From Flavobacterium psychrophilum (GTDB lineage Bacteria; Bacteroidota; Bacteroidia; Flavobacteriales; Flavobacteriaceae), in NCBI GenBank assembly GCA_945874225.1, contig CAMCFT010000024.1, positions 1-55,207 of the forward strand: a stretch of DNA of 55,207 nt, in the 5' to 3' direction. A program made the translations under genes and the position numbers. Below the pieces are notes generated by a model. The model worked only from the letters and a program-made list of their open reading frames with translations. It was not told the origin of the DNA and did no database searches. Shown in pieces: positions 32,427-41,211 of the stretch. Position 1 is the first letter of the stretch, and every line of letters begins with the position of its first letter.

Positions 32427-33665
32427 TTACTTATAGTATTTATTTATTAAACTTTCAGCATCATCTACTTTAAGAGTAATTAAGTAATTAAATATTTCTT
32501 TTGTTTGGGAATCTGTAACTGTAGATTTGTATTTAGTTCTTAATAAATAATATTTATAAATCAACTCAAGCTCTTTTGTTGAATATGGAACACCTGTGAA
32601 TTTTTGAAGTTCACTCAAAAAGGAGAATCCAAATTCAACAGTAGGCTCCATCATTGTACCTTCGCCAAAATCATTAAATGTCTGAATTTGAACTACATTT
32701 GCATTTAAATTCTTTGTTAAATTAAGTCTATCTTTCAGAGTGTCAACGCCTAAATTTATTTCCCAATTTAAGTGGTTATTTGTCCATCCTCCCTGAATAT
32801 AATAATCTTTAAATCCAGGATAAGCACCACTGATTTTAGCTCCTTTATAATTTATATCCCAATTAGTTTGACCAATATTATCACTAGAGTTTACCCAAAA
32901 AAACTCTCCAGGACTTGGATTGATAGATGTTAAACTACTACTATTTGTTAAGTATTGCAAAAAATACATTCTTGGAGTGACCTCAGAAGAACTAAATATC
33001 GAATTCCATTCATTTCCAGTAAAATTATTGCCAAAAGCTAAAAATGCAGTTTCGTCATTAATTTTCAGATAATTTGTTTGGTTGAAATAATTATTTTTTA
33101 AAAACTTTAAATCATCAATTGCTGCTAAAGATTTATTTTGACCTGTAACATTTTCAACATTTGTAGTAATATAAGGCTCATAAACAATCCCAAAATCAAT
33201 TCCTACCTCTTTTGTTCTTTTTATAAATTGATCACTATTATCAAAGTTTATTTTATAATCGTAAATATTGTGCGTCCCATACCAATCAATTACTGCTGCA
33301 TCAACTCCCGAATATTTCATTAATAATAAATGATATTCAATTACTGCAGGGTCTCCAGAATGATAGGGTCCTATTAGAGGGTAATAAAATGAAGCAATTT
33401 GCCTCTTACCAGTTACATTATCTATATAATTAGGATTTGATAAAGCCATAGTCCAATGCAATCCCCACGTCCCATTGTTACTATCATTTGTTTCAAACCA
33501 AGGCATATAATGCATCAATACTTTTATTGGGTTAGTTTTAACAACATTAACCGAAGTTGGAGTTTTTACAATTACATTAGGTGTTGGTATTTGACTTTCA
33601 TCTTTTGAACAAGAATAAAAAATAAATAATAGAATTACTTGAACGGTAAACATTAATTTTTTCAT
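32427..33665 (-). CDS. lipoprotein of the glycoside hydrolase 71/99-like group
   Basis: 412 aa from ATG 33665, which gives a lipoprotein signal (MKKLMFTVQVILLFIFYSCS); the longer upstream frame is not convincing. KVLMHYMPWFETND, GPYHSGDPAVIEYHLLLMKY and SGVDAAVIDWYGTHNIYDYK match the GH71/99-like (beta/alpha)8 pattern, and VQIQTFNDFGEGTMMEPTVE holds acidic residues near the expected active site. Such proteins act on alpha-glucan or mannan-type polysaccharides outside the cell. It stands alone, flanked by repeats and without SusC/SusD genes, so it is probably cargo. Confidence 0.78.
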   Translation of the reverse strand: MKKLMFTVQVILLFIFYSCSKDESQIPTPNVIVKTPTSVNVVKTNPIKVLMHYMPWFETNDSNNGTWGLHWTMALSNPNYIDNVTGKRQIASFYYPLIGPYHSGDPAVIEYHLLLMKYSGVDAAVIDWYGTHNIYDYKINFDNSDQFIKRTKEVGIDFGIVYEPYITTNVENVTGQNKSLAAIDDLKFLKNNYFNQTNYLKINDETAFLAFGNNFTGNEWNSIFSSSEVTPRMYFLQYLTNSSSLTSINPSPGEFFWVNSSDNIGQTNWDINYKGAKISGAYPGFKDYYIQGGWTNNHLNWEINLGVDTLKDRLNLTKNLNANVVQIQTFNDFGEGTMMEPTVEFGFSFLSELQKFTGVPYSTKELELIYKYYLLRTKYKSTVTDSQTKEIFNYLITLKVDDAESLINKYYK

Positions 33666-34124
33666 AATCTGCGTTTTAATAATTGGATCTAAAACTAAAA
33701 AAAATAAGAGCTTCTTTTTTTTCTCAAATTTATTTATTTTTAATAGATAAACCATTGAAATTAAAATTTAATAATAAGCGTCAATAATCGAATTTTAATA
33801 GTAGAAAGCTATATTAATATTAATGGCTTCCAGATTTAGGTTTTGGTTTAGAAGGAGGATTTAAAGGGTGGTGTGTATTCCTTTGATTTCTTAAACAAAA
33901 GGTTAAAATATAATTCGTTGTAGATTCACCCCAGGGGATCAGGAACTAATCTTTCTTTCTCAGACCAATAGGAATCACCCTGGTATTTAGACTGTTTATT
34001 TGTAGATTAAAGGGCAATTACTGTGGTTTTATATTACTATAGGTTACTATATAGTTACTATAAACTTATTATATATACTAATGATATATTCATTATCTTT
34101 GGAGGATAACTTATTGAGATAAAG
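33666..34124. other. 459-bp intergenic region with a repeat fragment
   Basis: No gene seen. At about 33930-33960 it carries ccccaggggatcaggaactaatc-type sequence (cut of the repeat at 32180), and at 34040-34085 an AT-rich run with repeated tatagttactata motifs just before the 252-aa gene, possibly its promoter. Confidence 0.5.
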
Positions 34125-34883
34125 ATGGCTAAAGTTAAAAGTATAGTACAATTGAAAGGAACTATTGGGGATACTAATTTTTATATTCGGAAGGGGGTTC
34201 CTTTGGCGCGGAGCGCTGGAGGTGGATTTAATGGTGAAGCTATTAAGACGAAAGATAGTATGTTGCGAGTAAGGGAAAACGGCTCTGAGTTTGGAAAATG
34301 TATGAAGAGTGTTCGATTTTTTAAGATGGGGTTGAATCCTTTTTTGTGTAGTTTTAAAGATGGAACCTTGCACGAGCGCTTGGTGAGTTTGTTTACGAAG
34401 ATTAAAGATTTGGATTTTAATTCGGAACGTGGGGCGCGAACGGTTTATAGTGGATTGCAAACTGCTGCTGGACAACAGCTGCTTAATGGCTATTTGTTGA
34501 CCTCGGGTGCTCGATTGGAGGGATTGTTGCGTTCTCCATTTCATTTTGACTGGACTATGGGTTTTAGCATTCCAGATTTTGAAGGAAAGAGTGTTTCTTT
34601 TGCTGTTGGAGCTACGCATCTTGCACTGCGAATAGGGCACTTGACTCTTGATTTTGAACACACTATTTTTAGTTTTGGATCCTCGGATACGGTTTATCTT
34701 AGTCCTACTGCTGTTGGGACCGTTGTTATTCCCGCTCCTGCTCTAGTGGATGCTGAGGGCATTCGTGTGGGTATAGTTTTGGCGCGGTTTGTACAGGAAA
34801 TGAATGGGGAATTTTACCTTTTGAAGAATGAAAAAAGTGTGGTTATGCAGGTGGTGAGTTGTGAATTTGGGTTAATTGGTTAG
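34125..34883 (+). CDS. conserved 252-aa protein, second paralogue of the 30401 gene
   Basis: The product starts MAKVKSIVQLKGTIGDTNFY and shares with the 251-aa protein the motifs LKGTIGD, RVRENGSEFGK (RTRENGSEFGR in the other) and the end RFVQEMNGEFYLLKNEKS. Overall identity is low and length equal, so this is an old duplication or a separate arrival. It has no DUF5675 or holin-like neighbours but is followed on the opposite strand by remnants and the secreted-protein array. Function unknown. Confidence 0.75.
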   Translation: MAKVKSIVQLKGTIGDTNFYIRKGVPLARSAGGGFNGEAIKTKDSMLRVRENGSEFGKCMKSVRFFKMGLNPFLCSFKDGTLHERLVSLFTKIKDLDFNSERGARTVYSGLQTAAGQQLLNGYLLTSGARLEGLLRSPFHFDWTMGFSIPDFEGKSVSFAVGATHLALRIGHLTLDFEHTIFSFGSSDTVYLSPTAVGTVVIPAPALVDAEGIRVGIVLARFVQEMNGEFYLLKNEKSVVMQVVSCEFGLIG

Positions 34884-34886
34884 GGG

Positions 34887-35030
34887 TTAATTTTTTCTAC
34901 GATGTATTCTTTGGATTCTTCAGCTGAAATATGAAGTTCTTTCAGGTTTTGGAGTTTAGACAAAGCTGGCAGATCTTCTAATGTAATTTCTGTTTTTGAA
35001 ATGTATAAATAATTTTCCTTTAAAACTCAA
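34887..35030 (-). pseudogene. remnant with leucine-rich-repeat-like sequence
   Basis: Read on the minus strand from just after a TGA near 35030: LKENYLYISKTEITLEDLPA, then LSKLQNLKELHISAEESK and a stop at 34889-34887. The L-x-x-L-x-N-L-x-E-L-x-I spacing is that of a leucine-rich repeat C-terminal end. No start codon or body remains. Treated as a decayed tail. Confidence 0.35.
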
Positions 35031-35283
35031 TATCTCCCAGATCTTGCGAATCTCTTGCAACAGGCACTCCCTCTGGATCTAAAATTAGGATTTCCTGAAT
35101 GGCGGTTGCTCCTATAGAAGCGCCATTAACCATTACTTTATATCCGTTTTCGTATAGTGTGAAATACCCGCCAGGAAAGGCATAAAAATTATTTGGGAGT
35201 TTTACTCTTGTAGGATTTTGAAAACCAAAACCAATTACTTTTTGATTTTGAATACATGCGGTAAAAATTGCTTCGAAAGTCAT
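35020..35283 (-). CDS. 87-aa hypothetical protein
   Basis: The product starts MTFEAIFTACIQNQKVIGFG and ends VPVARDSQDLGDIEF. It has no signal peptide, unlike all genes upstream in the array, and seems beta-rich (FYAFPGGYFTLYENGYKVMV). Nothing recognised. It is the last intact gene of the minus-strand series, 27 bp after the 187-aa secreted protein. Confidence 0.5.
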   Translation of the reverse strand: MTFEAIFTACIQNQKVIGFGFQNPTRVKLPNNFYAFPGGYFTLYENGYKVMVNGASIGATAIQEILILDPEGVPVARDSQDLGDIEF

Positions 35284-35310
35284 TTGTGTGGGTTGTATTA
35301 AAAAGTGTTT

Positions 35311-35874
35311 TTATAAGTCTTTGCCGTGTCTGGCGCCGTTGTCTGCAAGCATTTTGTATAATCTGATGTATTCAGTGATTTTTTCAGTGTCTACAGGTGG
35401 TGAATTGCTAACTATTTTAATTTGATCTTTTATAAAATCTAATATCGTTTTGTTATCCGCAGGATCTTCAAAATTCATATCGAGATCATATTTTTTTACG
35501 GCTTCACTTATGAATGCTGTAAATCCAGTATCTAGGCTAAATTTTAAAATATTAAGGTCTGTGGCAATTGAATCTGGATAGCCGTAACATCTAAAATTTT
35601 GTCTGTATTTATTCCATATACATTGTATTTTTATATTTGCAATTTCTATTGATTCGTTTGGCTTCACACAAGATAATTCCCAAAGATTTTCTTGGTACAC
35701 ATAACTAAATGGTCCTGAACCTTCATATACTTCTTTGTCATAAATCGCTTGACAAACACTAGTGAATTGATCTTTCGTTGGCTCTGGACAATCACAAACT
35801 TCTGCTTTTTTTTCTTGTGCTTGGCTTGTAAAACCGATAATGAGGAATAGGAAAAGGGGGATTATTTTTTTCAT
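35311..35874 (-). CDS. secreted 187-aa protein, paralogue of the next upstream gene
   Basis: Signal peptide MKKIIPLFLFLIIGFTSQAQ, then EVCDCPEPTKDQFTSVC, central CIWNKYRQNFRCYGYPDS and LKFSLDTGFTAFI, and NKTILDFIKDQ near the end. Conserved Cys pairs suggest a disulfide-linked periplasmic or secreted domain. It shares its plan with the 188-aa neighbour (QCxWNKYxxxFRCYG, LKFSxDTGF, NKTILDF), a tandem duplication. Function unknown. Confidence 0.7.
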   Translation of the reverse strand: MKKIIPLFLFLIIGFTSQAQEKKAEVCDCPEPTKDQFTSVCQAIYDKEVYEGSGPFSYVYQENLWELSCVKPNESIEIANIKIQCIWNKYRQNFRCYGYPDSIATDLNILKFSLDTGFTAFISEAVKKYDLDMNFEDPADNKTILDFIKDQIKIVSNSPPVDTEKITEYIRLYKMLADNGARHGKDL

Positions 35875-35878
35875 AGTT

Positions 35879-36445
35879 TTATTTCATTAAATCTTTAGCA
35901 TGTTTTGCGCCGTATTTAATCAAGAGGTCATACGTTCTTTGGTATTCATCAGCCTTAACGATAAAAGTTGATTTGCGATAGAAAGCTAGTTCTGATTCTA
36001 CGAAATCAAGAATAGTTTTATTATCTGTTGGGTCTTTAAAATTAACATCTAATTCATATTTTTTGACTGTAGTAAATAGAAATTCAGAAAATCCTGTATC
36101 AACACTGAATTTGAGTACATTGGCACTATGTAAGGTGACATCAGAATGTCCATAACATCTAAATTCTGCTTTGTATTTATTCCACATACATTGAATTTTC
36201 CTTTTGGCCTGTTCCGGAGTGTCAACTCCAACTTTTGCGCACGACATTTCCCAAAAGTCTTCTTGGAATTGGAACCCAAATTGGCTTCCTTCAATTACGT
36301 CTTTTTTTGCATAAATAGAGTTGCATACTGTCTCAAATTGTTTATCGGTTGGTTTAGGACAATCACAATCTTCCGCTTTTTTTTCTTGAGCTTGGCTGCT
36401 CAAAGCGATAAGGAGGAATAGGAAAAGGGGGATTATTTTTTTCAT
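35879..36445 (-). CDS. secreted 188-aa protein, tandem paralogue
   Basis: Signal peptide MKKIIPLFLFLLIALSSQAQ, then DCDCPKPTDKQFETVCNSIY, QCMWNKYKAEFRCYGHSD, LKFSVDTGFSEFLF and NKTILDFVESE. It is 4 bp upstream of its paralogue. The same Cys pattern is conserved. No enzyme motif is visible; a role in the envelope is inferred only from export. Confidence 0.7.
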   Translation of the reverse strand: MKKIIPLFLFLLIALSSQAQEKKAEDCDCPKPTDKQFETVCNSIYAKKDVIEGSQFGFQFQEDFWEMSCAKVGVDTPEQAKRKIQCMWNKYKAEFRCYGHSDVTLHSANVLKFSVDTGFSEFLFTTVKKYELDVNFKDPTDNKTILDFVESELAFYRKSTFIVKADEYQRTYDLLIKYGAKHAKDLMK

Positions 36446-36468
36446 AGTTTTAAAGTTTAGTTTTTATT

Positions 36469-36906
36469 TTAATTTCCAATCGTATTACTGGAATTTTCTT
36501 TTTCATACAAGATACAAAGGACTCGCAAGGCAGCTAATTGTTTTATTATTGGTTTCATGTATTGTATTTCAACATTGATAATTGTACCTATTTTTTGGTT
36601 TTTTTGATCTAGTAGTTGAATTTTATTTCCATCCATTTTAAATTCCTTAATCTTCAATATGTTGAAAATTAGCTGATTGTTTTTTTTGTAATCACTGGTT
36701 AAACTATCTATAAGAAGGACATCTCCTTTTTTATTTGCCTTTATTTTACGCAAGAAGAAATAATTATTATCCTTGTCTATGAACCGCACTGTTCTAGTTT
36801 GATATAAAATACTATTTATGCTATCCAGCGTTTTATAAAACGGTGATTTGGGATATTGTGCCAAAACAAAATAGGGAACAAGCAACAGGAAGCTGATTAT
36901 TTTCAT
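36469..36906 (-). CDS. secreted hypothetical protein
   Basis: 145 aa from ATG 36906 (signal MKIISFLLLVPYFVLAQ); a start 21 bp further upstream is possible but adds a charged leader and overlaps the previous gene. The mature part has TVRFIDKDNNYFFLRKIKAN, GDVLLIDSLTSDYKK and a C-terminal helix. Not recognised. Confidence 0.6.
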   Translation of the reverse strand: MKIISFLLLVPYFVLAQYPKSPFYKTLDSINSILYQTRTVRFIDKDNNYFFLRKIKANKKGDVLLIDSLTSDYKKNNQLIFNILKIKEFKMDGNKIQLLDQKNQKIGTIINVEIQYMKPIIKQLAALRVLCILYEKENSSNTIGN

Positions 36907-36917
36907 TAAGTTATTTT

Positions 36918-37235
36918 TTATTCGCAAATTTCATCTACCCAACGATGGGTTATAATTCCTTGATTATCAATATTAAAAACGGCACCAACAGCACATTTAT
37001 TCGGACTGATGGAATCGGTTAAATACCGGTAATCAAAACCATTGTCAATAGGATCACCAAGAATTTCTTTGACTTGCTTGGTTGTAATAGCTGAAGGCAT
37101 CAATTCGACCGTTTTGACCAGACTTTTAAAATCATTGTGTTTTTGGTAGTGTTTCCCATAAACAAATACGGCTTCTTTTGGAGCGCAACTAGTGAATAAG
37201 GCAAGAACGAATACGTATTTAATCTGTTTTTTCAT
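36918..37235 (-). CDS. small lipoprotein, SmpA/OmlA-like pattern
   Basis: 105 aa with a lipoprotein signal ending LFTSCAPKE. The mature part AITTKQVKEILGDPIDNGFD followed by CAVGAVFNIDNQGIITHRW resembles the short BamE/SmpA-type fold (helix-turn K-x-I-L-G-x-P then two strands ending in a conserved W), although that call is tentative. A 33-codon stub with a similar lipoprotein signal lies at 38571-38672. Confidence 0.6.
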   Translation of the reverse strand: MKKQIKYVFVLALFTSCAPKEAVFVYGKHYQKHNDFKSLVKTVELMPSAITTKQVKEILGDPIDNGFDYRYLTDSISPNKCAVGAVFNIDNQGIITHRWVDEICE

Positions 37236-37236
37236 T

Positions 37237-37713
37237 TTATTCCTTTTTTTCTAATTTACAATACCCAGCGATTTCCTTTAGTTTTTCTTGTATTATTTTG
37301 TATTGTTTTTTATTCTCAAGTTTCAAAAGGAGTCCAATGTACTTGGAATTTTTATATGAATTGATAGTTATTCGTTTTGTAATTTTATTTTCGATTGTTT
37401 CCTTAATGGCTTCATATTTATAAGCTAGTTCTCCGTTTTTTTTCAGCATAGCGCCTGATGTGGGGAATGTTACTGTAACATTTTCGTCATTACTATTTTC
37501 ATAATCTATGGATGCTATCTCTATAATACATTCATCAATGGTGAAATTTATATTTTTGAATTTACTTAGACTCTCGATTTTTAAATCAACATTTTGAACA
37601 AAAAAAGATCTGAATTCTTCTAGCTTTTCTTTTTGTTGTGATGGCTGATCTTGGGCATTACAGTCTAGCCATACGATACAAAATAGTAGAAGTAGTATGT
37701 TGTGTTTTTTCAT
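37237..37713 (-). CDS. secreted hypothetical protein
   Basis: 158 aa. Signal peptide MKKHNILLLLFCIVWLDCNA, then a mature domain with INFTIDECIIEIASIDYE, VTFPTSGAMLKKNGELAY and a Lys-rich C-terminal helix. One base separates it from the lipoprotein gene downstream, so they are co-transcribed. Function unknown. Confidence 0.6.
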   Translation of the reverse strand: MKKHNILLLLFCIVWLDCNAQDQPSQQKEKLEEFRSFFVQNVDLKIESLSKFKNINFTIDECIIEIASIDYENSNDENVTVTFPTSGAMLKKNGELAYKYEAIKETIENKITKRITINSYKNSKYIGLLLKLENKKQYKIIQEKLKEIAGYCKLEKKE

Positions 37714-37746
37714 TTCATTTTTTTAGAATTTGTTTTAGTACACTGT

Positions 37747-38562
37747 CTACTGGTAAGTAATTTCTCTTTCTGTAATCATATATTTAACGCTATCAATTGT
37801 TTGTATGCACTGCGTCCAGTTATTTTGCACGTCAAAAATATATTTGTATTTACAAATAGTTCCGTCACTTGTTTTTAGTATTGGATTATTGTTACTATCA
37901 TATGCTGTTGTTACGATTGAAATTTCTTGGTCTTCATTTTTGTAAACCGATTCTATTTCTAAATTGTTTTGGTTGTATTTATAAGTATAGCTTGACGACT
38001 CTTTTACTCCCTTAATTATAACACTCCAAATTTCTCCTGAAATATTATTATTTGCATCATATTCCATTTTTATATTTCTGATGTCAGAATAATGTATATT
38101 ATTCCCTGCTATTAGTTGATTTTTTGAATTGTATTTGAATTCCGATTTGTCAATCAAGCATCCTGTTCTCTGGTTGTATGTTTTTGTTTTGATGCAATTT
38201 CCTGATTTAGTATAAATATATTTTTTTCGCAGCGTTTCCTGACCTTCCTCGGCGATGGTTTCAATGATTTTGAAATTAGCATCATATTTATAAGTAGTTA
38301 TTGACTTTTCGGGTAAATGGAACTGGTATTTATCAGGATTGTCAACAATAGATTCTATTAAAAAACCCCTTGTATTAAAAGTGTATTTTGCTTTACTGAT
38401 TGCTTTTTCTTTAACTAGATTCCCTAAACTATCTTCGGCACTATAGGTTGATTGTGTTACCGATAAAACACTTCCTTTTAGATTCTGTTTTTCAATATCT
38501 GTTTGGCCTATTGCTGAATAAGTGGCGAGTAGGAGTAAGGAAAGGATAAAATGTTTTTTCAA
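37747..38562 (-). CDS. secreted YD-repeat-like protein
   Basis: 271 aa with signal peptide MKKHFILSLLLLATYSAIGQ. The mature part repeats a beta-hairpin pattern with paired aromatic residues (KAKYTFNTRGFLIE, TTYKYDANFKIIET, KKYIYTKSGNCIK, EFKYNSKNQLIAG, KMEYDANNNISGE), like the YD/RHS repeats of toxin shells but in a short free-standing form. Such small proteins are common in Bacteroidota and of unknown role. No toxin tip domain is present. Confidence 0.65.
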   Translation of the reverse strand: MKKHFILSLLLLATYSAIGQTDIEKQNLKGSVLSVTQSTYSAEDSLGNLVKEKAISKAKYTFNTRGFLIESIVDNPDKYQFHLPEKSITTYKYDANFKIIETIAEEGQETLRKKYIYTKSGNCIKTKTYNQRTGCLIDKSEFKYNSKNQLIAGNNIHYSDIRNIKMEYDANNNISGEIWSVIIKGVKESSSYTYKYNQNNLEIESVYKNEDQEISIVTTAYDSNNNPILKTSDGTICKYKYIFDVQNNWTQCIQTIDSVKYMITEREITYQ

Positions 38563-38570
38563 TGATTAGT

Positions 38571-38672
38571 TTATAAATTTTTTTTGTACTCAATAATTTT
38601 CAATAAACCTTCTTTTGAAGAGCAACTCGAAAATAGGGCAAGAATAAATAATAAATTGGTTGTAGTTTTCAT
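38571..38672 (-). CDS. 33-codon lipoprotein stub
   Basis: ATG 38672 gives MKTTTNLLFILALFSSCSSK and 13 more residues to TAA 38573-38571. It has a full lipobox but almost no mature part. The signal is close to that of the lipoprotein at 36918, so it is probably a truncated paralogue; expression as a mini-lipoprotein cannot be excluded. Confidence 0.4.
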   Translation of the reverse strand: MKTTTNLLFILALFSSCSSKEGLLKIIEYKKNL

Positions 38673-38690
38673 TTATGAAATTTAAATTAT

Positions 38691-39482
38691 TTAGCCTCTT
38701 ACACCTATGGCTGATGGTCTTTGTTTTTCAATTTTGATTTCACCACGATCGATGATTACCTTTTCCCTTATTTTATTTTTGACGAAGTTAACAGTTATAA
38801 ACGGTGGCTTTTGTGTGGTGAAATCTTCATAATCAACCTGAATTTCTAGGGTTTTTCCATTGTACTTTTTGGTAAAACTGATTCCGGGTTCAACATATTC
38901 TCTCGTCATTTTTCCATCTTCGGTTCGCAAGATTACCATTGCTCTTTTATTGGTAGTGTTATTGGATAATTGTGCAACTATTAAGGGTGAATTTTTATTT
39001 GCCGAAAAGAATTTTCCTGTTAGACCACCAAAGTCTTTGGTAAATTCGCTTTTATAATTACCATTTCCTTTCCAAGTATAAGTGGCGTTGGGTTGGGTTT
39101 TAAAATAAGTAGGCTCTTTTGCCACTGCATTATCAATTTGTTGTTGACACTCTTCTAGGCTTTTCCCTTTTTTAACACTAATTACTTTAAAATCACAATT
39201 CCAACCACCTAAATGCCTCTGGTATTCATAAGCGACAACAGTTTCTTTATTATCAATAAAAATTGTCTGAGGGCTTTGTTTTTTATGTGCTTCAATAAAG
39301 GCAGATCTCTTGGCAATATAAGCTACCATATCAGCTACATCTTCGTGCACCATAGCTCTATCGCTACATACGCCTTTGCCGTTACTATCGTAGAGACCAA
39401 TGAAATGACATGGATTTTTATCTTGTGCCAATAGGTTGAGACAAAGAAGAAATGAAAGGGTGGTTAGGATTGTTTTTTTCAT
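38691..39482 (-). CDS. secreted 263-aa hypothetical protein
   Basis: Signal peptide MKKTILTTLSFLLCLNLLAQ. The mature protein starts DKNPCHFIGLYDSNGKGVCS, has a helical AYIAKRSAFIEAHKKQSPQ and a beta-rich second half (FGGLTGKFFSANKNSPLIVA, VILRTEDGKMTREYVEPG). Two nearby Cys may form a disulfide. Not recognised as any family. Confidence 0.6.
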   Translation of the reverse strand: MKKTILTTLSFLLCLNLLAQDKNPCHFIGLYDSNGKGVCSDRAMVHEDVADMVAYIAKRSAFIEAHKKQSPQTIFIDNKETVVAYEYQRHLGGWNCDFKVISVKKGKSLEECQQQIDNAVAKEPTYFKTQPNATYTWKGNGNYKSEFTKDFGGLTGKFFSANKNSPLIVAQLSNNTTNKRAMVILRTEDGKMTREYVEPGISFTKKYNGKTLEIQVDYEDFTTQKPPFITVNFVKNKIREKVIIDRGEIKIEKQRPSAIGVRG

Positions 39483-39494
39483 GGTGATTAGATT

Positions 39495-40027
39495 TTATTT
39501 TTCAAAAGGATTCTTGTTTTCTTCTTTTGCTATTTCTACCAAACGTTCTAAGGCTTTTTTAAAACTCTCTGCTTTAGATTTGATAACAGAAATTTGTAGT
39601 TCATCAGAAAAGAATGTTGGGTAATCATCCTGATTTTTTTTGAATTTTGAAGAAAATTGTACTATTATAATTTCTAGATTATCACTCGAATATGAATACC
39701 CATTATTAATTTGATTATATGAAATTAATTTAATGGAAATAACATCCTCCCATTTCAAATCAGAAAGAATTATATAATTATAAGAAATATCTTGTCGGTA
39801 TTGAAGCCAGTCATAATATTTTTCTTTTGTGATAATTTTATTTTCAGAAAATTCATTTACTTCATTTAAACATTTGTTTACTCCTTTGTTGATTACAATT
39901 TCTCCCTCAGTAAGTTTAAGTGTTTTTGTAAGATAATTTAATGTTTGTTCCTTGGTTGGTTTTCCATCTTGAGCTTTTACTGAGAATGTTGCTGCAATCA
40001 ATAAGCAAATTGTGATTAGTTTTTCAT
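39495..40027 (-). pseudogene. secreted paralogue frameshifted in the start-proximal A tract
   Basis: From ATG 40027 the sequence reads MKN then stops, because atg is followed by five A where its paralogues have six (atgaaaaaactaatc). In the other frame the rest is intact: LIAATFSVKAQDGKPTKEQT to KKALERLVEIAKEENKNPFE. A TTG at 40001 is the only early in-frame alternative start and would remove the charged part of the signal peptide. Either a silenced copy, a sequencing error, or a slippage-controlled phase-OFF state. Confidence 0.7.
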
Positions 40028-40047
40028 TTTGTTTTGTGGTTTATTTT

Positions 40048-40569
40048 TTAATCAAATTTTATTGGTTCGGGTGCACCACATAGTTTACGGAGGTGGTTTA
40101 GTGCTTTTAATACTTTTTCAGTGTTTTCTGGTTTGCAATAGAATCCATCTACATAATTATTTTTATATTTTTTTGTATCAAAATACAAGTGCAAATTTTC
40201 ATTATAGTTTTTCCAATTTTTATAAACACCGCTAAGATCTTTTAATTTAAAATTAAAAGATTCAACATTAGAAAAATCTATTTCTCGACTATAATCTTTA
40301 CCAATTTCTTCAGGTTGTATTTCACTTTTCACTATATCCCTCTTCTTAATTTTTATTTTTAAGATGCACCCCTCCAATTTTATATCAAATAAAGATTTCA
40401 AATATTCATGATGTCCATAAGAAGGATTGTCACGATATATACCACCTTCTACACCTATAATAACAGATTTTAGATATTCTATCGTTTGTTCCTTGGTTGG
40501 TTTTCCATCTTGAGCTTTTGCTGTAAATGTTACTGCTATTAAAAAGCAAATTGTGATTAGTTTTTTCAT
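40048..40569 (-). CDS. secreted paralogue of the AQDGKPTKEQT family
   Basis: 173 aa. Signal MKKLITICFLIAVTFTAKAQ is followed by DGKPTKEQTIEYLKS. The middle is beta-rich and the end KVLKALNHLRKLCGAPE matches the helical end of its relatives. It starts with the six-A version of the start-proximal tract and is therefore in frame. Function unknown. Confidence 0.7.
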   Translation of the reverse strand: MKKLITICFLIAVTFTAKAQDGKPTKEQTIEYLKSVIIGVEGGIYRDNPSYGHHEYLKSLFDIKLEGCILKIKIKKRDIVKSEIQPEEIGKDYSREIDFSNVESFNFKLKDLSGVYKNWKNYNENLHLYFDTKKYKNNYVDGFYCKPENTEKVLKALNHLRKLCGAPEPIKFD

Positions 40570-40662
40570 TTGATTTGTAGTTTTAATATTTGATTTGTAT
40601 AAAATTTGGTCTAATTATTTAACGATTAATAGCAACAGCACGAATGCCATATATCTAAAAAT

Positions 40663-40707
40663 AAAACAGCTTTAGAAGTAGCTAATGCAAACTTGAAAAG
40701 CTGTTTT
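40663..40707 (-). terminator. probable terminator downstream of the 138-aa secreted gene
   Basis: Arms aaaacagcttt (40663-40673) and aaagctgtttt (40697-40707) form an 11-bp stem with a 23-base loop, with A/T tracts on both sides. It lies 76 bp after the stop of the minus-strand gene at 40783. Confidence 0.5.
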
Positions 40708-40782
40708 TTGGTGTTATTATTTATTTACACTTATAAGTAAAGTAGGTAAATAAGACTTTTACTTTGCTGCTTTTATTATTAA

Positions 40783-41199
40783 TTAATTACATCTAAAAGA
40801 GAAATTAGTTTGATTGACTTTATAGTTATCATCTATTATTTCATCCTTAAGCTCATTTAAACGAACGTTAGCGTCCTGTCTCGATTTTAAAAATGTTGAT
40901 GTTGAATGTTCTTTATATTTTACTAAAATAAAATTTTGTGTTCCAGAAGGAAAAATAGCATTATAATTTACTTTTAAATAAGTGCTAAATGCAGCCTTTG
41001 CCTTGGCAACAAAGTCATAATCAACGCCACATTGATTGTAAGTGGTATAATAAATTGCATCGCTAATGTAGGCTGTTTTATTGTCTTGATAAGTGCCTGG
41101 AACGTAAAGATAAAAATACCTGTTTTCGTATTCTTTATCCTGAGCCTTTGCTGTGAATGTTACTGCTATTAATAAGCAAATTGTGATTAGTTTTTTCAT
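40783..41199 (-). CDS. secreted 138-aa protein sharing the family signal peptide
   Basis: The signal MKKLITICLLIAVTFTAKAQ is almost identical to the neighbouring paralogues, but the mature part (DKEYENRYFYLYVPGTYQDN, YTTYNQCGVDYDFVAKAKAA) is unrelated and lacks the GKPTKEQT box. This looks like a signal-peptide cassette joined to a different domain. It ends NQTNFSFRCN. Function unknown. Confidence 0.65.
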   Translation of the reverse strand: MKKLITICLLIAVTFTAKAQDKEYENRYFYLYVPGTYQDNKTAYISDAIYYTTYNQCGVDYDFVAKAKAAFSTYLKVNYNAIFPSGTQNFILVKYKEHSTSTFLKSRQDANVRLNELKDEIIDDNYKVNQTNFSFRCN

Positions 41200-41211
41200 A
41201 GTGTTTTATTT

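Noticed and set aside
34047..34661. 204-codon minus-strand frame
   Set aside because: It is antisense to the 252-aa gene, which has clear similarity to the 30401 protein; the antisense product is a basic, repetitive-looking shadow.
37747..38562. RHS/YD polymorphic toxin
   Set aside because: The YD-like repeats form a 271-aa secreted protein without the RHS core signature or a C-terminal toxin domain, and no immunity gene is evident.
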